Origin: Clostridia bacterium
GTDB lineage: Bacteria > Bacillota > Clostridia > Christensenellales > CAG-138
Reading direction: 5' to 3'
Assembly: GCA_030530185.1 (NCBI GenBank)
Contig: JAUMVL010000082.1
Coordinates: 1-7,847 of the forward strand
DNA: 7,847 bases
A program made the position numbers and the translations under genes. How positions within the stretch are numbered: position 1 is the first letter of the stretch; each line of letters opens with the position of its first letter. Under the pieces are notes generated by a model. The model ran no database searches, had not been told where the DNA came from, and worked only from the letters and a program-made list of their open reading frames with translations. This document shows, piece after piece, positions 5,856 to 7,847 of this stretch.

Positions 5856-6573
5856 AAGACGGATATGGCTGATCGTTGCAGCGCTTGCGCTGATCTTGAT
5901 TGCGGGAGCGTTTGCTTGGTATGTGTCGGATTATTACCATGCAGAGCCGGAAGCGCTTGAACTGTTTAGCGATTCGCGGCCAGACATACAAGTGAAAGCA
6001 ATGACAAACCAGCTTGTTTTCTCACCGGAGCATCCGCGTGCAGGCTTGATTTTCTATCCGGGCGGCAAGGTGGAGACGGAGGCGTATGCGCCTTTGATGA
6101 CAGCCTGTGCCGAGCGTGGAATTCTATGCGTCCTGATGCCGATGCCGTTTCATCTTGCTGTACTGAACGAGAATGCGGCGGATGGCGTCCCGGAACAGTT
6201 CCCGGAAATCTCTGATTGGTACATCGGAGGGCACTCTCTCGGCGGCGTTATGGCTGCAATGTATGCGGCGGAGCATGCTGATGAATTCTCTGGAGTTGTT
6301 CTGCTCGGCGCCTATTCGACTGTAAATTTGCGGAAAACCAATCTGCGCGTCCTGTCTCTGTATGGGTCGGAGGATGGCGTGATGGACCGGGAGGCTTATC
6401 GGAAAAATCGCCCGAATTTGCCTGACAGTACCGAGGAATTCGTAATTGAAGGCGGCAACCACGCAGGCTTTGGCTGCTATGGCGAGCAGGCAGGGGATGG
6501 ATCGGCAACGGTCACCGCAGGCGAACAACAAACATTGACCGCCGACATGATTGATCAATGGATGGGACGGTGA
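5833..6573 (+). CDS. Membrane-anchored alpha/beta hydrolase
   Basis: The 246-residue protein begins with a very basic stretch (MDRKKNRKRR) and one hydrophobic helix (about 11-30), a signal anchor that should place the catalytic domain outside the membrane. The alpha/beta hydrolase fold follows (PF12695-like). An oxyanion-hole segment FYPGGKV is at 74-80, the nucleophile elbow GGHSLGG at 132-138 (Ser135), a probable acid in GSEDGVMD (Asp181) and the catalytic His in GGNHAGFG (His210). The tail GCYGEQAGDGSATVT resembles a subgroup of hydrolases whose substrate is unknown. The triad is complete, so the enzyme is probably active, perhaps an esterase or a cell-envelope hydrolase. There is no convincing Shine-Dalgarno site before 5833; with the 23-nt overlap, translation probably depends on the preceding gene. 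Confidence 0.85.
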   Translation: MDRKKNRKRRIWLIVAALALILIAGAFAWYVSDYYHAEPEALELFSDSRPDIQVKAMTNQLVFSPEHPRAGLIFYPGGKVETEAYAPLMTACAERGILCVLMPMPFHLAVLNENAADGVPEQFPEISDWYIGGHSLGGVMAAMYAAEHADEFSGVVLLGAYSTVNLRKTNLRVLSLYGSEDGVMDREAYRKNRPNLPDSTEEFVIEGGNHAGFGCYGEQAGDGSATVTAGEQQTLTADMIDQWMGR

Positions 6574-6577
6574 TCCT

Positions 6578-6901
6578 ATGAAAGTGTGCAAAATTACAGC
6601 GATGCGCCGAACGGTTTATCCCGATTTGATGGCTCTCTTTGAAAATCCGATCGAGCATTCCTGCGACATACAGATTGGGGACACATTCTATGCTGTGGGC
6701 GATTTCTGCCCGAAGGGAATGTGCGAAAGCGCGTGGGAGTCCGTTCGGCCTTTTGCGCAAAAGCTGCTGAACGGAGAAGGAAATTTCTACGACGGATGGA
6801 TGAAGAATCCATATTCCGCGATGCTGTCGTGTAACGACGGATTTCGTCCGGTCACTTTTTATCTGGAATTAACGGAGGTTTCGGAAGATGCTTGCATTTG
6901 A
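6578..6901 (+). CDS. TIGR04076 family small protein, function unknown
   Basis: The 107-residue soluble protein reads like the TIGR04076 family. It starts MKVCKITAMRRTVYPDL, continues with a Cys-containing segment (Cys29) before IGDTFYA and CPKGMCESAW (44-53), then GWMKNP, and ends with the hallmark SCNDGFRPVTFYLEL (84-98). Cysteines are at 4, 29, 44, 49, 85 and 106; those at 29, 49 and 85 match my memory of the conserved positions and could bind a metal or be redox-active, but no function is established. A GGGACGG run (6564-6570) lies 7 nt before the ATG at 6578. An in-frame TTG at 6551 would extend into the hydrolase gene and is not favoured. The gene starts 4 nt after the hydrolase stop and overlaps the next gene by 14 nt. 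Confidence 0.85.
   Translation: MKVCKITAMRRTVYPDLMALFENPIEHSCDIQIGDTFYAVGDFCPKGMCESAWESVRPFAQKLLNGEGNFYDGWMKNPYSAMLSCNDGFRPVTFYLELTEVSEDACI
6874..6878 (+). promoter_or_regulatory. Shine-Dalgarno site of the threonine-aldolase-like gene
   Basis: GGAGG lies 9 nt before the ATG at 6888, within the 3' end of the TIGR04076-like gene. It supports that start in spite of the 14-nt overlap. Confidence 0.75.
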
Positions 6902-7847
6902 ATGTGATTACAACAACGGTGCGCACCCAAAGGTACTTCAGCATCTGCTGGAAACGAACGAGGTCCCGCAGGTCGGCTACGGGGAGGATGAATACTGCCG
7001 TTCTGCGGCGGAGAAGATCCGTGCCTTTTGCGGCCATCCGGAAGCGGATGTGTATTTTCTGACGGGCGGAACGCAGACGAACGTTGTTGTGCTTTCGGCC
7101 ATTCTTCGACCGTTTGAAGGTGTGATTTGCGCACGTACCGGCCACATTCATGCACATGAGGCGGGCGCGATCGAAAACGCCGGCATAAAAGCGCTTGAGC
7201 TGCCGTCCCATGCGGGCAAGATTGATCCCAAAGAGCTGGAACGGTTCCTGCATCGGTTTTATGCGGATGAGAATCGTGAACATATGGTGTTTCCGGGCGC
7301 GGTATACCTCTCACATCCGACGGAATATGGAACGCTGTATACCCGTGCGGAGATGGAGGCAATCTCACACATCTGCAAGAAAAACGGAATGCGGCTCTTT
7401 TTGGACGGCGCACGGCTCGGTTACGGCTTGATGAGCAGAAATACCGATCTCACAATCCGGGATATTTCCGAGTATTGCGACGTGTTTTATATCGGAGGGA
7501 CGAAGGTTGGCGCTCTTTGCGGCGAAGCGGTTGTTTTTCCGCAAGGAACAATGCCGCCCCACTTTGCCAACCATGTTAAAAAGCTCGGGGCAATGATTGC
7601 CAAAGGCCGGTTGCTTGGTGTGCAGTTTGACGCGCTGTTTACCGATGACCTTTATTGCCGGATTTCCGCTCATGCGATCGAAATGGCCGAAGCGCTGAAA
7701 GCGGTGCTGCGAGAGAAGGGCTGCCGCTTCTTCTTGGAAACCGATACAAATCAGCAATTTGTCATCTTGGAAAACAACCGGATGAACGAGCTTGCAAAAA
7801 CGGTCCGGTTTTCTTACTGGGAACCGTTTGATGAATCGCATACCGTT
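6888..7847 (+). CDS. Threonine aldolase-like PLP enzyme (3' end outside window)
   Basis: This is a fold-type I, PLP-dependent enzyme of the beta-eliminating lyase / low-specificity L-threonine aldolase family (PF01212), which splits L-threonine or L-allo-threonine to glycine and acetaldehyde. The first 320 residues are in the window with no stop; relatives are about 340 long, so little is missing. Signatures in order: VGYGEDEYC (29-37), FLTGGTQTN (57-65, phosphate-binding loop), HIHAHEAGAIE (86-96, with the His that stacks on the cofactor ring), YLSHPTEYGTLY (140-151), LFLDGARLGYG (170-180, Asp173 facing the pyridine nitrogen, Arg176 next to it), and YIGGTKVGALCGEA (201-214, Lys206 forming the Schiff base). 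Substrate specificity is inferred from the family only; beta-hydroxy amino acids other than threonine are possible. It is the last visible gene of the second operon. Confidence 0.9.
   Translation, partial: MLAFECDYNNGAHPKVLQHLLETNEVPQVGYGEDEYCRSAAEKIRAFCGHPEADVYFLTGGTQTNVVVLSAILRPFEGVICARTGHIHAHEAGAIENAGIKALELPSHAGKIDPKELERFLHRFYADENREHMVFPGAVYLSHPTEYGTLYTRAEMEAISHICKKNGMRLFLDGARLGYGLMSRNTDLTIRDISEYCDVFYIGGTKVGALCGEAVVFPQGTMPPHFANHVKKLGAMIAKGRLLGVQFDALFTDDLYCRISAHAIEMAEALKAVLREKGCRFFLETDTNQQFVILENNRMNELAKTVRFSYWEPFDESHTV

Noticed and set aside
6859..7413. Minus-strand open frame of 184 codons opposite the threonine-aldolase-like gene
   Set aside because: Pro/Arg/His-rich shadow translation opposite strongly conserved PLP-enzyme motifs.
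1..7847. Insertion sequences, CRISPR repeats, tRNA genes, phage or defence genes
   Set aside because: None was seen. There are no transposase-like frames, spaced direct repeats or tRNA cloverleaf signatures, and all coding space is taken by housekeeping or small metabolic genes.

Overview
The window looks like bacterial chromosome from a low-to-mid GC Gram-positive lineage, most likely a clostridial Bacillota. The reasons are the gene content (trmK next to a short Nif3 protein, a GDRPTG-type TrpRS), strong purine-rich Shine-Dalgarno sites, and an RNase P RNA of the ancestral type A fold, where Bacilli carry type B. All genes lie on the + strand and are tightly packed. Base composition is even, and I see no mobile element, CRISPR array or other sign of recent transfer.

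Left half (1-4062), RNA processing and translation. It holds the 3' end of mnmA (2-thiolation of U34 in tRNA), trmK (m1A22 in tRNA), a Nif3/YqfO-type dinuclear metal protein, a coiled-coil protein with a C4 zinc ribbon, the RNase P RNA gene rnpB, and trpS. mnmA/trmK and nif3/zinc-ribbon are joined by ATGA stop-start overlaps. rnpB begins about 5 nt after the zinc-ribbon stop codon, and its 3' end lies 39 nt before the trpS start. A hairpin with a short T-run at 4035-4062 closes this block. Four of the six genes act directly on tRNA: thiolation, methylation, 5' maturation and aminoacylation.

Right half (4002-7847), a second operon. A good sigma-A-like promoter (TTGAAA-18-TAGAAT, 4002-4031) lies across the 3' end of trpS, and its predicted start falls inside the trpS terminator hairpin. 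It probably drives a cation diffusion facilitator with the ND-DD metal site of Mn exporters and an unusually long, apparently duplicated cytosolic domain. A small P-loop kinase-like protein, a membrane-anchored alpha/beta hydrolase, a TIGR04076-like small protein and a threonine-aldolase-like PLP enzyme follow. The last gene runs off the window. These five genes are 13 nt apart or closer, or overlap, but share no obvious pathway.

The points most worth a second look are the wedging of rnpB between two protein genes with its P1 helix running into a T6 tract, the apparent lack of a canonical GGU motif in the RNase P L15 loop, the promoter-terminator overlap at 4002-4062, and the doubled C-terminal region of the CDF transporter.
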